From Pseudomonas cremoricolorata (GTDB taxonomy: Bacteria > Pseudomonadota > Gammaproteobacteria > Pseudomonadales > Pseudomonadaceae): 64,000 nucleotides of DNA. Made by a program: the position numbers and the translations under genes. Under the pieces are notes generated by a model. It was given only the letters and a program-made list of their open reading frames with translations. It was not told the DNA's origin and ran no database searches. The stretch spans positions 3,720,001 to 3,784,000 of the forward strand of contig NZ_CP009455.1 in NCBI RefSeq assembly GCF_000759535.1. Reading direction: 5' to 3'. Shown in pieces: positions 15,981 through 24,612 of the stretch (within the stretch, counting starts at the first letter, position 1; every line of letters starts with the position of its first letter).

Positions 15981-17578
15981 AAGGCTGCGTCGGCGCCGAG
16001 CACACGGAAGCCATGAGTACCGTCGCGGCGCAACTGCTCGATCAGGCCGAACTCCCAGTCCAGATACCCCTGCATCGCCGCGTGGGCATTGTCAGTGCCC
16101 TCGTAGGGACGTCGGTAGCGGTCGCTGCGCGGCACAGCCAACTGCCGCTCGCCACTGTCCAACGGGCGCTGTTCGGCGATCCACGCCGCGGTGCCGCCTT
16201 GCAGCACGTACACCGGGGTGCGCGTCAGGGCTTGGAGGTCGCCGCTGGCCAAGCGCGCCAGCGCGCTGCTGCCGCAGGTCAACACGTAGCGCTCGGCCAC
16301 CGGCAGGCGCTCGAGCGCCTGCGCCAGTTGTGCGCGGATCACCCAGTGCGCGCCGGGGATATGGCGTTTGACGTAGTTGGCGCTGGTGGTGAAATCGAGC
16401 AGCACGGTGCCTGGCTGTTGCAGCCACTGCGCGAGCTGTGCGGGGTCGATAGTGTCCACCTGGGGCTGCGCCGGCAGTGGCGGCTGCCAGTCGCCGGTCT
16501 GGCTGAAGTCATCGGCGCCAAGGCCGTCGAGCACCGCCACCTGCCAGCCCATCTGGGCCAGCCACGACGCGCTCATGTTGGCGCGTACACCGTCGTCGTC
16601 GATCAGCACGATGCGCGCACCACGCACGCTGGCGACGTGGTCGGTTTCCTGCACCAGCTGGCCGCCTGGCACGCTACGGCTGTGCGGCCAGTGACCGGCG
16701 GCGTATTCCTCGGGGGTGCGCACATCGAACACGTAGGTGGTGCGGCGCGGGTCGGCCTGCCATTGCGTCAGTGCTTCACGCTGCACACGCAGCACCCCGG
16801 CGCGGTCGGCCACCTGCCGGGCGCGGGCCGCGGCGGTGCTGCGGGTCGCGGCGCTGACCTCACTGAACTGCTGCGCCTGGCCATGGGCCAGGCTCTGTCC
16901 GGCCAGGGTCCAGCCGATGGTGCCGTTGCGCAGCGCCGCCACCGGGTTGGCGATGCCGGCGTTGATCAGCGATTGCGTGCCGATGATGCTGCGCGTACGC
17001 CCGGCGCAGTTGACGATCACCTGGGTGCGCGGGTCGGGCGCCAGCTCTGCGACCCGCAGCACCAGCTCGGCACCCGGCACGCTGATGCCGCCAGGAATGC
17101 TCATGGTCTGGTATTCGTCGAAACGCCGGGCGTCGAGCACCACCACATCGGCCTTGGCATCGAGCAACTGCTTGACCTGTTCAGCGGCCAGTGACGGGGT
17201 GTGGCGCTGGCTTTCGACCAGCTCGCCAAAGGCTTTGCTGGGCACGTTGACGTCGCGAAACAGCTCGCCACCGGCCTCGCGCCAGCCGGCAAGGCCACCT
17301 TCGAGCAACGCGACATCCACGTAGCCGAGTGTTTGCAAACGCTCGGCAGCGATCGACGCCAGGCCTTCACCATCGTCGTAGACGGTAATCGCGGTGTCAC
17401 GCCGCGGCACCCGCGCATAGACCTCGAGTTCCAGTTTCGACAAGGGGATGTTAGCGGCGAACAGCGGGTGTTCCTGAGCGAACGGGTCCTCTTCACGGAC
17501 ATCGATCAACGCGAGCTCTTCACCGGCCAACAGCGCCTGGCGGATGTCGTGGAAGCTGCGGTGGGCAGTGGCAGTCAT
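15959..17578 (-). CDS. Multi-domain rhodanese (sulfurtransferase) protein
   Basis: The 539-residue protein consists of four rhodanese modules in tandem (about residues 10-110, 125-225, 260-360 and 385-485). Only module 2 keeps a full active-site loop, CAGRTRS; the others lack the cysteine, as in ECVRDVREE-type or LIDVREE starts without a nucleophile, or have CGSSAL. It would transfer sulfane sulfur, taking its substrate from thiol metabolism in the cytoplasm. The start overlaps the stop of the thiol dioxygenase gene as ATGA, so the two are coupled. The last residues (ALSEKP) and the stop codon are contributed by the inverted-repeat element, so the native C-terminus is altered. Confidence 0.85.
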   Translation of the reverse strand: MTATAHRSFHDIRQALLAGEELALIDVREEDPFAQEHPLFAANIPLSKLELEVYARVPRRDTAITVYDDGEGLASIAAERLQTLGYVDVALLEGGLAGWREAGGELFRDVNVPSKAFGELVESQRHTPSLAAEQVKQLLDAKADVVVLDARRFDEYQTMSIPGGISVPGAELVLRVAELAPDPRTQVIVNCAGRTRSIIGTQSLINAGIANPVAALRNGTIGWTLAGQSLAHGQAQQFSEVSAATRSTAAARARQVADRAGVLRVQREALTQWQADPRRTTYVFDVRTPEEYAAGHWPHSRSVPGGQLVQETDHVASVRGARIVLIDDDGVRANMSASWLAQMGWQVAVLDGLGADDFSQTGDWQPPLPAQPQVDTIDPAQLAQWLQQPGTVLLDFTTSANYVKRHIPGAHWVIRAQLAQALERLPVAERYVLTCGSSALARLASGDLQALTRTPVYVLQGGTAAWIAEQRPLDSGERQLAVPRSDRYRRPYEGTDNAHAAMQGYLDWEFGLIEQLRRDGTHGFRVLGADAALALSEKP

Positions 17579-18183
17579 GGGGCAGCGCTCTCTTTGGACA
17601 GGTCCCAGATATTGGGCAGGTGGGCATTGGAATAACCGGAGATGAACGGCTTCTCACTGCCGTCGGCGGCGAAAACGGCGCGTCTGACTGCGCCGATGTT
17701 GCCGCCATAGACATGGATGCTGATCGACACGCGATCAGCGAAGGCATTGCTGACCTGATGCACGTCGCCAATGCGCGGCGACACCGCCTCGACCTGGCCC
17801 GGCTGCAGCAGCACGGCACTGCCCTCAGGGTGCAGCGCACCGTGCGCGTCGCGGCTGAAGCCTTGAGCGTGTTCGGCGCCGCGCAACATGCCGATCAGCC
17901 CCCAGACACGGTGGTCGTGAATCGGTGTGCGCTGGCCCGGCCCCCAGACGAAACTCACCACCGAGAAGCGCTGGCGCGAATCGCAATGCAGCAGAAACTG
18001 CTGGTAACGCTCAGGGTCAGGCTGGGCCAGGTCATCCGGCAGCCAGTCATCATGGGCGACCAGCTCGCCGAGCAAGCGCTGGCCTTGGTCGAGAATGGCC
18101 GCTTCATCGGCTTGCTGGTCAAGCAGCTCGGCGAAGCCGGTAATGAACCGGCGCAGGCGTTCGGGGTGACGATGGGTACTCAT
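17575..18183 (-). CDS. Thiol dioxygenase (cysteine or 3-mercaptopropionate dioxygenase)
   Basis: The 202-residue protein is a cupin of the cysteine dioxygenase type. Iron-binding histidines sit in TPIHDHRVWG and in GDVHQVSN, and the IHVYGGNIG segment closes the barrel. It would oxidise a thiol such as cysteine or 3-mercaptopropionate to its sulfinate with molecular oxygen. Substrate choice between these cannot be settled here. It is the promoter-proximal gene of a two-gene operon with the rhodanese protein, and is divergent from a sulfonate-type binding protein gene, which together indicate organosulfur metabolism. Confidence 0.88.
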   Translation of the reverse strand: MSTHRHPERLRRFITGFAELLDQQADEAAILDQGQRLLGELVAHDDWLPDDLAQPDPERYQQFLLHCDSRQRFSVVSFVWGPGQRTPIHDHRVWGLIGMLRGAEHAQGFSRDAHGALHPEGSAVLLQPGQVEAVSPRIGDVHQVSNAFADRVSISIHVYGGNIGAVRRAVFAADGSEKPFISGYSNAHLPNIWDLSKESAAP

Positions 18184-18482
18184 GGGCAGGCTCTTGAAGA
18201 CAGTTCAGGGCCACCCTAGCAAGCGGTTCAATATTCTCAAAATGCAAAATAGTACTAAGCTAATATGCTTAATAAGCATCAATCGATAGCGGTTAGAACA
18301 TGAGCTTATGCTTACACGGAATTTCACAATATTTTTTAGGTGCTTTAACTTATAAGAAACCCCGGTAGTTACAGACACCACGCCCGGTTGCACGCCGCCT
18401 CGTCGAGGCCCGCAGCGGGGCTGCGCTCGAGACCGCACGCGCGGATCGGCCCGACTTGCCCAATGGGCATCTGGAGATCCCC
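18184..18482. promoter_or_regulatory. AT-rich divergent control region of the sulfur block
   Basis: This 299-base gap has a stretch (about 18225-18360) far more AT-rich than the surroundings. It contains the palindrome ATGCTTA-A-TAAGCAT (18265-18279), a second related half (CTTATGCTTA near 18304-18313) and TTATAAGAAA near 18350. Both flanking operons would start here, so a LysR-type sulfur regulator such as CysB or a related factor is a plausible binder, but no site can be assigned with certainty. No gene is seen in it. Confidence 0.5.
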
Positions 18483-19457
18483 GTGCGTTACCTCAAACAC
18501 CTGGCCGGCAAACTGGCTGTCACCGTGCTCGCCACCACCCTCAGCGTCACCGCTGCCGCGCAAACCCTGGTCGTCGGTGACCAGAGCTTCAATACCCGTG
18601 CGGTGATGGAAGCGGCCGGCGTGCTCGATGATCTGCCCTATACCCTCGAATGGAAACAGTTCACTGCAGGCTCGCCAGTGGCCGAGGCGCTGAACGTCGG
18701 CAGCTTGGACGTCGGCCTGCTTGGCGACGCGCCACCGCTGTTCCTCGGTGCCCTGGGCGCGCCGATCAAGGTGATTGCCGTGAGCCGGCAAGACCTCGGC
18801 GGCGTGGCGATTCTGGCGCGCAAGGATTCCGACATCCATAGCCTGCAAGACCTGCGCGGCAAGCGCGCTGCGGTGTGGAAGGGCTCCTGGAGCCAGCAAC
18901 TACTGTTCACCGCGCTGGACAAGGCCGGCGTACCGCGCGATGCGCTGGAGCTGCGCTACCTCAGCGCCCTGGATGCTTCCCATGCGCTCGATGGCGGCTC
19001 GGTCGATGTCATCGCCACCTGGGAACCCTACGTCACCCAGCAGGAGCGCCAGGGCGCTCGGGTGCTGGCCACCGCCGAGGGGTTGATTCCGGCGCAGAGT
19101 TTTGTGGTCGCCAACGCCAAGGCAGTGGATACAAAGCGCGCGCAGATCAGCGATTTTCTCCAGCGGCTGACAAAAGCCCGGGAATGGACGGTCTCCGATC
19201 CTGGCCACACTGAGGCCTATGCCGACGCCTGGGCCAAGCGTACCCGCGCCGACCGCGACATCGCCCGAATCTGGTTCGCCCGTGCCCGCACCGATCTGGG
19301 GCCACTGAGCCCGCAGGCAATCGTCGATGCGCAGAAAACCGTCGATTTCTTCGCAGGACTTGGCCTGATCAAGGCGTATCCCGCCGCCAGCCTGTTCGAC
19401 GAATCGTTCGCCGCAGCGCTGCAACCCACCACGGCCCAGGGAGTACGCGCGCCATGA
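18483..19457 (+). CDS. Periplasmic binding protein, aliphatic sulfonate type (SsuA-like)
   Basis: The 324-residue product is an exported solute-binding protein. The GTG at 18483, preceded by GGAG, gives a signal peptide ending near TAAA-QT. The mature part has the SsuA/TauA/NrtA layout (VVGDQSFNTRAVMEAAG, GSLDVGLLGDAPPLF, RGKRAAVWKGSW, WEPYVTQQE). It would bind an alkanesulfonate or another small sulfur compound in the periplasm. Its stop overlaps the start of the next gene, a flavin monooxygenase, as ATGA. No permease or ATPase gene is nearby, so it must share a transporter coded elsewhere. Confidence 0.85.
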   Translation: MRYLKHLAGKLAVTVLATTLSVTAAAQTLVVGDQSFNTRAVMEAAGVLDDLPYTLEWKQFTAGSPVAEALNVGSLDVGLLGDAPPLFLGALGAPIKVIAVSRQDLGGVAILARKDSDIHSLQDLRGKRAAVWKGSWSQQLLFTALDKAGVPRDALELRYLSALDASHALDGGSVDVIATWEPYVTQQERQGARVLATAEGLIPAQSFVVANAKAVDTKRAQISDFLQRLTKAREWTVSDPGHTEAYADAWAKRTRADRDIARIWFARARTDLGPLSPQAIVDAQKTVDFFAGLGLIKAYPAASLFDESFAAALQPTTAQGVRAP

Positions 19458-20779
19458 GCAAAAGGCAGATCAAACTCGGCGCCCTGACCATGGGCAGCGG
19501 CGGTCCCGGGCGGCACAACCTGTGGCTGGACCCGCAGTTGCCGGCCAATGCCAGCGTCGATATCGACTGGTATATCGACATCGCCCGCCAGGCTGAAGCG
19601 GCGCTGTTCGACCTGATCTTCATCGTCGACAGCCAGTTCATCACCGAGGGCTCGCCCTCGCATTACCTGAGTCGCCTGGAGCCGCTGACGCTGCTCTCGG
19701 CGCTGGCGGTCAGCACCCAGCGACTGGGCCTGGTCGGCACCCTGACCACCTCGTACAACGCGCCCTACAACGTCGCCCGCCGCCTGGCTTCGCTGGACCT
19801 GATCAGCAAGGGCCGCGCAGGCTGGAACGTGGTCACCAGCGGCGATGCCGGCACCGCCGGCAATTACGGGCGCGATGAGCACTATGATTACGACACCCGC
19901 TACGCGCGGGCCAAGGAACACGTCGAGGTGGTTCAGGGGCTGTGGCAGTCGTATGAAGAACAGGCGCTGCCGCGCAATCGCGAGACTGGACAGTTCCTCG
20001 ACCCTGCCAGGCTGCATGCCTTGCACCACCGTGGCGAGCATTTCCAGGTGGTCGGCCCGCTGAACATCGAGCGCTCGCCGCAGGGCCAGCCGGTGATCTT
20101 CCAGGCCGGCGACTCCGAGCAAGGCCGCGAACTGGGGGCCGCGACCGCCGATGTGATCTTCACCCATGCCGCCAGCATCGAGCAGGGCCAGGCCTTCTAC
20201 CGCGACGTCAAGGCACGCGCCGCGCGCCTGGGGCGCGACCCGGAGCAACTGCTCGTGCTGCCGGGCGCGGAAATCTACGTGGGCGACACCGACGAGCACG
20301 CCCGCGAGATCGAGCGGCATTACCACCAGGTCGACCACAGCTTCGAGCTGGCGCTCAAGGAGTTCGGGCGCAACTTCGGCTGGCACGACTTCAGCCAGTA
20401 CGACCTCGATGCGCCGTTCCCGCAGCAAAGCCTGGAATACGCCCGCAGCAGCTTCTTCACCAATGCCCGGCGCATCGCCGAGCAGGCCCGTGAGCGCAAC
20501 TTCACCTTGCGCCAGGCGGTGGAGTTCGGCCGCCAATTGCGCCCAGGCGCTTTCGTCGGGTCGGCCGAGACGGTCGCCACCAAGATGGCCGACTGGTTCG
20601 AGGCGCGGGCGCTGGATGGCTTCAACATCTACATTGGCCACCCCGAGCAGTTCCGCCGCTTCACCCAGGAAGTGATACCGCTGTTGCAAGCGCTTGGGGT
20701 GTACCGCCGCGAGTATCAAGGCAGCACCCTGCGCGAGCACCTCGGGCTGGCGATACCGCGTAATCGCCATGGCGTGTAG
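19454..20779 (+). CDS. LLM-class flavin-dependent monooxygenase (NtaA/SnaA/DszA type)
   Basis: The 441-residue protein has the luciferase-like TIM-barrel of the NtaA/SnaA/DszA/SoxA group: HNLWLDPQLPANASV near the start, LEPLTLLSALAVSTQRLGLVGTLTTSY, and GRAGWNVVTSGDAGTAGNYG. Such enzymes use reduced FMN and oxygen to cleave C-S or C-N bonds in substrates such as dibenzothiophene sulfone, sulfoacetate-like compounds or nitrilotriacetate. Coupling to an SsuA-like binding protein points to a sulfur source. No flavin reductase gene is next to it, so reduced FMN would come from elsewhere. Confidence 0.87.
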   Translation: MSKRQIKLGALTMGSGGPGRHNLWLDPQLPANASVDIDWYIDIARQAEAALFDLIFIVDSQFITEGSPSHYLSRLEPLTLLSALAVSTQRLGLVGTLTTSYNAPYNVARRLASLDLISKGRAGWNVVTSGDAGTAGNYGRDEHYDYDTRYARAKEHVEVVQGLWQSYEEQALPRNRETGQFLDPARLHALHHRGEHFQVVGPLNIERSPQGQPVIFQAGDSEQGRELGAATADVIFTHAASIEQGQAFYRDVKARAARLGRDPEQLLVLPGAEIYVGDTDEHAREIERHYHQVDHSFELALKEFGRNFGWHDFSQYDLDAPFPQQSLEYARSSFFTNARRIAEQARERNFTLRQAVEFGRQLRPGAFVGSAETVATKMADWFEARALDGFNIYIGHPEQFRRFTQEVIPLLQALGVYRREYQGSTLREHLGLAIPRNRHGV

Positions 20780-20861
20780 GGACAGCCAGGGCTGATCGAC
20801 TGGCGGCGGGTGGCAGAGGTGTGCTGCAATCAGCGCCTCTCAATCCACCAAGGACATAACA

Positions 20862-21218
20862 ATGGGTGTGCAAGGGCAGGATCGGCAGATCGACAACATC
20901 GAATTCAACGTCAGCGATATCGCCCGCAGCAAGGCGTTCTACGACGCCGCGTTCGGCTGGAGTTTCACCGACTACGGTCCGACCTACAGTGAGTTCAGCG
21001 ACGGTCGCCTGCACGGCGGGTTCACCACGGGTGAAGAGGTAAGGCCCGGTGGGCCACTGGTGATCTTGTACGCCGATGACCTGGAAGCGACTCAGCAACG
21101 TGTCGAAGCCGCGGGGGGAGAGGTCTGCCGCGCCACGTTCACCTTTCCGGGTGGGCGACGTTTTCACTTTCGCGACCCCGATGGCTACGAGCTGGCGGTC
21201 TGGACCTCAGCTGTCTAG
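20862..21218 (+). CDS. VOC/glyoxalase-superfamily protein
   Basis: The 118-residue product has the paired beta-alpha-beta-beta-beta modules of the VOC superfamily: IDNIEFNVSDIARSKAFYDAAFGW at the start and FHFRDPDGYELAVW at the end, the latter carrying the usual metal-binding glutamate. The first metal position is less clear because IDNIEF replaces the common H. Functions in this superfamily range from lyase to dioxygenase to drug binding; no specific role can be assigned. AAGGA precedes the ATG, and the gene stands alone. Confidence 0.8.
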   Translation: MGVQGQDRQIDNIEFNVSDIARSKAFYDAAFGWSFTDYGPTYSEFSDGRLHGGFTTGEEVRPGGPLVILYADDLEATQQRVEAAGGEVCRATFTFPGGRRFHFRDPDGYELAVWTSAV

Positions 21219-21312
21219 AGCGCCTTGCCCATCGGTCCGCGGCTGACCTTGGCAGCAGCCGGTGCGGCGGTAGCTGATCGATTCAGCCGCCGCGGCACCG
21301 CCCAGCACTGCC

Positions 21313-21783
21313 TTACTTCTTCTCGATCTTGTCCAGTTCTTCATTGATCGCCTGCACACGCTCGGTGGCCTGTTTGCGCAGGTTTTCGTCGCGGGCGGTT
21401 TCCATCATGTAGCCGTTGAGCTTCTCGCCCAGGGCCTTGGTGTCGGGGGTCTGACCCAGCTGCTGGGCCTTGGCCGGATCTTTCATGTAGCCCGCGATCT
21501 GCTCGAATTCGGCGTCGTTGAAGTGCTCCTTGCCGTACAGCTTGTGCATGTCGGTGCGGTATTCCTCGAAGGTGAAGTGTTCACGCACCACCGACTGGAT
21601 CTTGTCTTCGGAGACCTTGGGGTGCGCAGCGGCGAACGGCGGCACGATGCTGTCGATGGTGGTCTGGTAGTGTTTCTGCAGCGGGAACTGGGTGTCGATC
21701 TGCTTATCGCGGTCGTTGCCGCCGCAGGCAGCCAAAGCGCCGGCGAGCAGCAGAGGAAGTACGAAGCGGGGAGTACGCAGCAT
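21313..21783 (-). CDS. Small lipoprotein, paralogue of the one at 23472-23969
   Basis: The 156-residue product starts with a lipoprotein signal (MLRTPRFVLPLLLAGALAAC, lipobox LAAC). The mature part is helical and charged, with KVSEDKIQSVVREHFTFEEY and LYGKEHFNDAEFEQI. The same block recurs in the product of 23472-23969. It should be anchored in the inner or outer membrane facing the periplasm. No known domain is recognised. It lies 58 bases upstream (in transcription order, downstream) of uvsE in the same orientation. Confidence 0.75.
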   Translation of the reverse strand: MLRTPRFVLPLLLAGALAACGGNDRDKQIDTQFPLQKHYQTTIDSIVPPFAAAHPKVSEDKIQSVVREHFTFEEYRTDMHKLYGKEHFNDAEFEQIAGYMKDPAKAQQLGQTPDTKALGEKLNGYMMETARDENLRKQATERVQAINEELDKIEKK

Positions 21784-21840
21784 GGGAAAAGCCTTATTAG
21801 GACGTAGGAAAAAGGGAAAACCATAGCAGCCAGATACGGT

Positions 21841-22866
21841 TCAGAACCCCGGCTGGCGCAGGTAACGTTGGTAGAAGTCCAGGGTCGCCACGTTCTTGTG
21901 CTTGGCCTCGAACATCACATCGAAGGCATCGAAGAACTGCAGGGCATAGCGGTTGGTCCAGTCGTTCCACATGGTCTGGCTATGACCGTACAGATCACGT
22001 TTGTTCACCACCTCGAGCAAGCGCTCGATTTCCAGCTTGTGCCCGGCGTCGAAACCCAGCGCCTGCAAGCTTTCCGGGGGTTGGGAGTAATGCAGCACCG
22101 GGCGCACGCCGCGCCAGCTGTCGATGACCTGCTGGACGCGCGGGTCGTGGCGGGCGATGTAGTGGTTCTCGTGGATCCAGATATGGTGGATGTCCAGCAC
22201 CACCGGGGCGAGGTCGGCGATCGCCAGGCAATCGTCCAGGCCGTAGGTCTTTTCGTCGTTCTCGAAGGTGATGACGTTGCGCGCCACCTGCGACAGCCGC
22301 GGCCAGATCGCGCGCACCCCGGCAGCGCCGAGACGCCCGGCGATGTGCACGTTGCACTTGAAGTCCTGAAAACGCTGGCCGTAACCCATCAGGCGGATCA
22401 TGTCGGCGTGGTATTCGAATTCGGCCAGGCTCGCTTCGACCACCTCAGGGCGATCCGAGCCGAGCACGCAGAACTGCCCTGGATGAAACGACAGGCGAAT
22501 GTCCGCCTCGCGCGCACGCTGGCCGATGGCGGCGAAGCCGCGCTCGAGCAACTGGCGCATCTCGCCGTGCTGATAGAACGGCGCGCCCTGCGAGTGGCTG
22601 TACAGCGGCAGCAGGTCGCTGCTCAGGCGCAGCATGTGCAGCGGTGCCGGCAAGCTGGCGACATAGTCGAGCAACTGCACCTGTGCCTCGAGGTTGTGCT
22701 GCACCAGGCTCAGGAGTTTTTCCTGGGCGGCCTCGACGCTGGCCGAAGACACCCAGCGCAAGGTGGTGGTACGCGGGTTGTAGGCGCGCTCGATGACTTC
22801 CAGCTCTTTGGCCGAATGATCGCGGTGCGGGTGGCGGTACATGCAGGCAAAGCCCAGACGGGGCAT
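21841..22866 (-). CDS. uvsE: UV damage endonuclease UvsE
   Basis: The 341-residue protein is a UVDE-type TIM-barrel endonuclease: LGFACMYR at the start, MLRLSSDLLPLYSH, the metal-binding FHPGQFCVLGS, VITFENDEKTYG, VLDIHHIWIHEN and HYSQPPES. The His and Glu residues in these motifs bind manganese and nick DNA 5' of UV photoproducts and other lesions, an alternative start to excision repair. The length is near the family norm. The ATG at 22866 has GGAGA ahead. It lies upstream, in transcription order, of one small lipoprotein gene and divergent from a NUDIX gene. Confidence 0.9.
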   Translation of the reverse strand: MPRLGFACMYRHPHRDHSAKELEVIERAYNPRTTTLRWVSSASVEAAQEKLLSLVQHNLEAQVQLLDYVASLPAPLHMLRLSSDLLPLYSHSQGAPFYQHGEMRQLLERGFAAIGQRAREADIRLSFHPGQFCVLGSDRPEVVEASLAEFEYHADMIRLMGYGQRFQDFKCNVHIAGRLGAAGVRAIWPRLSQVARNVITFENDEKTYGLDDCLAIADLAPVVLDIHHIWIHENHYIARHDPRVQQVIDSWRGVRPVLHYSQPPESLQALGFDAGHKLEIERLLEVVNKRDLYGHSQTMWNDWTNRYALQFFDAFDVMFEAKHKNVATLDFYQRYLRQPGF

Positions 22867-23012
22867 GGAAGTCTCCGTTGACGACGAGCAGGCAGGCAGT
22901 TGACCACCGCCGATGGCAGAACGATCCCTCGATCGCTGCGCGAACGCCTGAACTGCCTGCGCCGCTATCGAGTCTTATACTGCACGGCCATCGCTCACTG
23001 AAGGACACCGCC

Positions 23013-23456
23013 ATGCGCCAACGCCCCTCGGCCCGTTTGCTGGTCATCGACCCGCAACAGCGGGTGCTGCTGTTTCACTTCGTCCATCACCATGGCGCCC
23101 TGGCCGGCAGCTCGTGCTGGGCCACCCCTGGGGGCGGTGTCGAGGTCGGGGAAACCTTCGCCGAGGCCGCGCGCCGCGAACTGTGGGAAGAAACCGGTAT
23201 CCAGGTGCAGGATGTCGGCAATGCCATCGATCAGCGGCGCTTCGTCATGACTTTGCCCTGCGGCGAGCAGGTCACCGCGTTCGAGCAGTACTTCGTGGTG
23301 CGGGTGGCCGATGTGCTGGTGTCGAAGGTCAACTGGAGCGATCTGGAGCTGGAGGTGATGGCGGCCCATCGCTGGTGGTCGGTCGAGCAACTGCGCCAGA
23401 CCGACGATATCGTCTGGCCGGCCGATCTGGTCGAGTTGCTGTCCCGGGTGCTGTGA
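23013..23456 (+). CDS. NUDIX hydrolase
   Basis: The 147-residue protein has a complete NUDIX box (GGGVEVGETFAEAARRELWE, then EETGI), which binds magnesium and hydrolyses a nucleoside diphosphate linked to another group. The N-terminal RPSARLLVIDPQQRVLLF strand pattern is typical. The exact substrate is unknown; many such proteins act on oxidised or non-canonical nucleotides. AAGGA precedes the ATG at 23013, and an upstream open extension has no ribosome site. It is divergent from uvsE, which could mean shared control of DNA or nucleotide damage functions. Confidence 0.87.
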   Translation: MRQRPSARLLVIDPQQRVLLFHFVHHHGALAGSSCWATPGGGVEVGETFAEAARRELWEETGIQVQDVGNAIDQRRFVMTLPCGEQVTAFEQYFVVRVADVLVSKVNWSDLELEVMAAHRWWSVEQLRQTDDIVWPADLVELLSRVL

Positions 23457-23471
23457 ATCAGACCAGGCGAC

Positions 23472-23969
23472 CTACGGCGCCGGGGGTTGCTGCTGGCGTT
23501 CGCGCAGTTCGTCCTCGACCGCCTGCATGCGCTGCGCGGCACGTTGCTTGGCCGCAGGGTCGTTGGCGCTGGCGCGCATCAGGCGGGTGAGTTTCTCGCT
23601 CAACTGCCGACCTTCGAGGCTCTGCTCCAGCGCCCGCGCCTTGGCCGGATCAGCCGTAGCAGCGATCACCAGCTCGAATTCGGCATCGCTGAAGTTCTCT
23701 TCGCTGTACAGACGCAACAGGTCCTGGCGTTGATCCTCGACGGTCAGGTGCTTGCGCAGTACCTGATCGATTTCAGCCTGCGGCACGCCAGCAAAGCGTG
23801 GCGCCAACAACTGCGCCATGCGCTCGATGTTGTGGGCGTAAGCGTCTTCCAGCGGCAGTTGGGCGAGAATCTTTTCCTGGCGGATGGTGTGCGGCTCGCT
23901 TGTCTGCGGGTCGCAACCGCAAAGGGCGACCAGCGCTACGGCCAGGAGCATCGAGCAATAACGCGGCAT
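23472..23969 (-). CDS. Small lipoprotein-like protein, paralogue of the one at 21313-21783
   Basis: The product is 165 residues from ATG 23969, with a hydrophobic N-terminus ending in ALVALCGC, an imperfect lipobox. The body matches the neighbouring lipoprotein: QVLRKHLTVEDQRQDLLRLY and ENFSDAEFELVIAATADPAKA align with the equivalent stretches there. The C-terminus is Gln/Pro-rich. Function is unknown. The two paralogues bracket uvsE and the NUDIX gene, so a local duplication is likely. It converges on the NUDIX gene with a 15-base gap. Confidence 0.7.
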   Translation of the reverse strand: MPRYCSMLLAVALVALCGCDPQTSEPHTIRQEKILAQLPLEDAYAHNIERMAQLLAPRFAGVPQAEIDQVLRKHLTVEDQRQDLLRLYSEENFSDAEFELVIAATADPAKARALEQSLEGRQLSEKLTRLMRASANDPAAKQRAAQRMQAVEDELRERQQQPPAP

Positions 23970-24101
23970 TGACGACAACCTTGCTGGGAAACGAGCCGCC
24001 AGTGTACTCAAGCGACAGGCACTTGGCGCGGCGCTGTGCTTGCCCTGCTGCGCCAGGCTGGGTTAGAACCACCGATTGCCTGCTGCCGACCTGGACTGCC
24101 A

Positions 24102-24602
24102 ATGACGCCCTGGACCCTGCATGAAGCCTGCGCCGAACACATCGAGGACATCGTCGAGTTCGTCAACTGCGCACGCAAGGACATGTTTCCCAAGCTTGCC
24201 CGTTCACCGATGCCGACCGATCTGCTCGATTTCGCTGGAGTGTATCTGCACGGACAGGGGCATTTTCTCACCGCGCGGGCCGACGGCGCGTTGGTGGCGG
24301 TAATCGGTTACGTCCCCTACGACCACCGCTTCGCCCAGCTCGATTACCGAGGGTTGAAGGTGGTGGAGGTGGTGCGGCTGTTCGTGCTGGCGCAATACCG
24401 TCGCGGCGGGCTGGCGGCGGCGCTGTTCGCGGCCTTGCGCGAACAGGCACAGCGGATGGGCGTGCAGTGTCTGTATCTGCACACCCATCCGTTCCTGCCG
24501 GGGGCCATCGAGTTCTGGCAGCGTCAGGGTTTTGCCATCGTCGACATCGAGCCTGATCCGCTGTGGCAGACCACGCACATGCTGTTACCGCTGACCCCTT
24601 GA
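24102..24602 (+). CDS. GNAT-family N-acetyltransferase
   Basis: The 166-residue protein has a GNAT core: VVEVVRLFVLAQYRRGGLAAALFAALRE is the acetyl-CoA-binding loop region with the R/Q-X-X-G-X-G/A pattern relaxed to YRRGGLA, and the C-terminal FLPGAIEFWQRQGFAIVDIE matches motif B. It transfers an acetyl group from acetyl-CoA to an amine, but the acceptor is unknown. The ATG at 24102 is chosen by alignment to the fold; its ribosome site is weak. It is transcribed away from the lipoprotein gene and towards the PLP enzyme gene. Confidence 0.78.
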   Translation: MTPWTLHEACAEHIEDIVEFVNCARKDMFPKLARSPMPTDLLDFAGVYLHGQGHFLTARADGALVAVIGYVPYDHRFAQLDYRGLKVVEVVRLFVLAQYRRGGLAAALFAALREQAQRMGVQCLYLHTHPFLPGAIEFWQRQGFAIVDIEPDPLWQTTHMLLPLTP

Positions 24603-24612
24603 GCGATGCCGG

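Noticed and set aside
19217..20770. 517-codon frame on the minus strand
   Set aside because: Antisense to the flavin monooxygenase gene; no motif and no ribosome site.
21240..21305. Terminator between the VOC gene and the lipoprotein gene
   Set aside because: The arms around TCGA are imperfect with several mismatches and no T tract.
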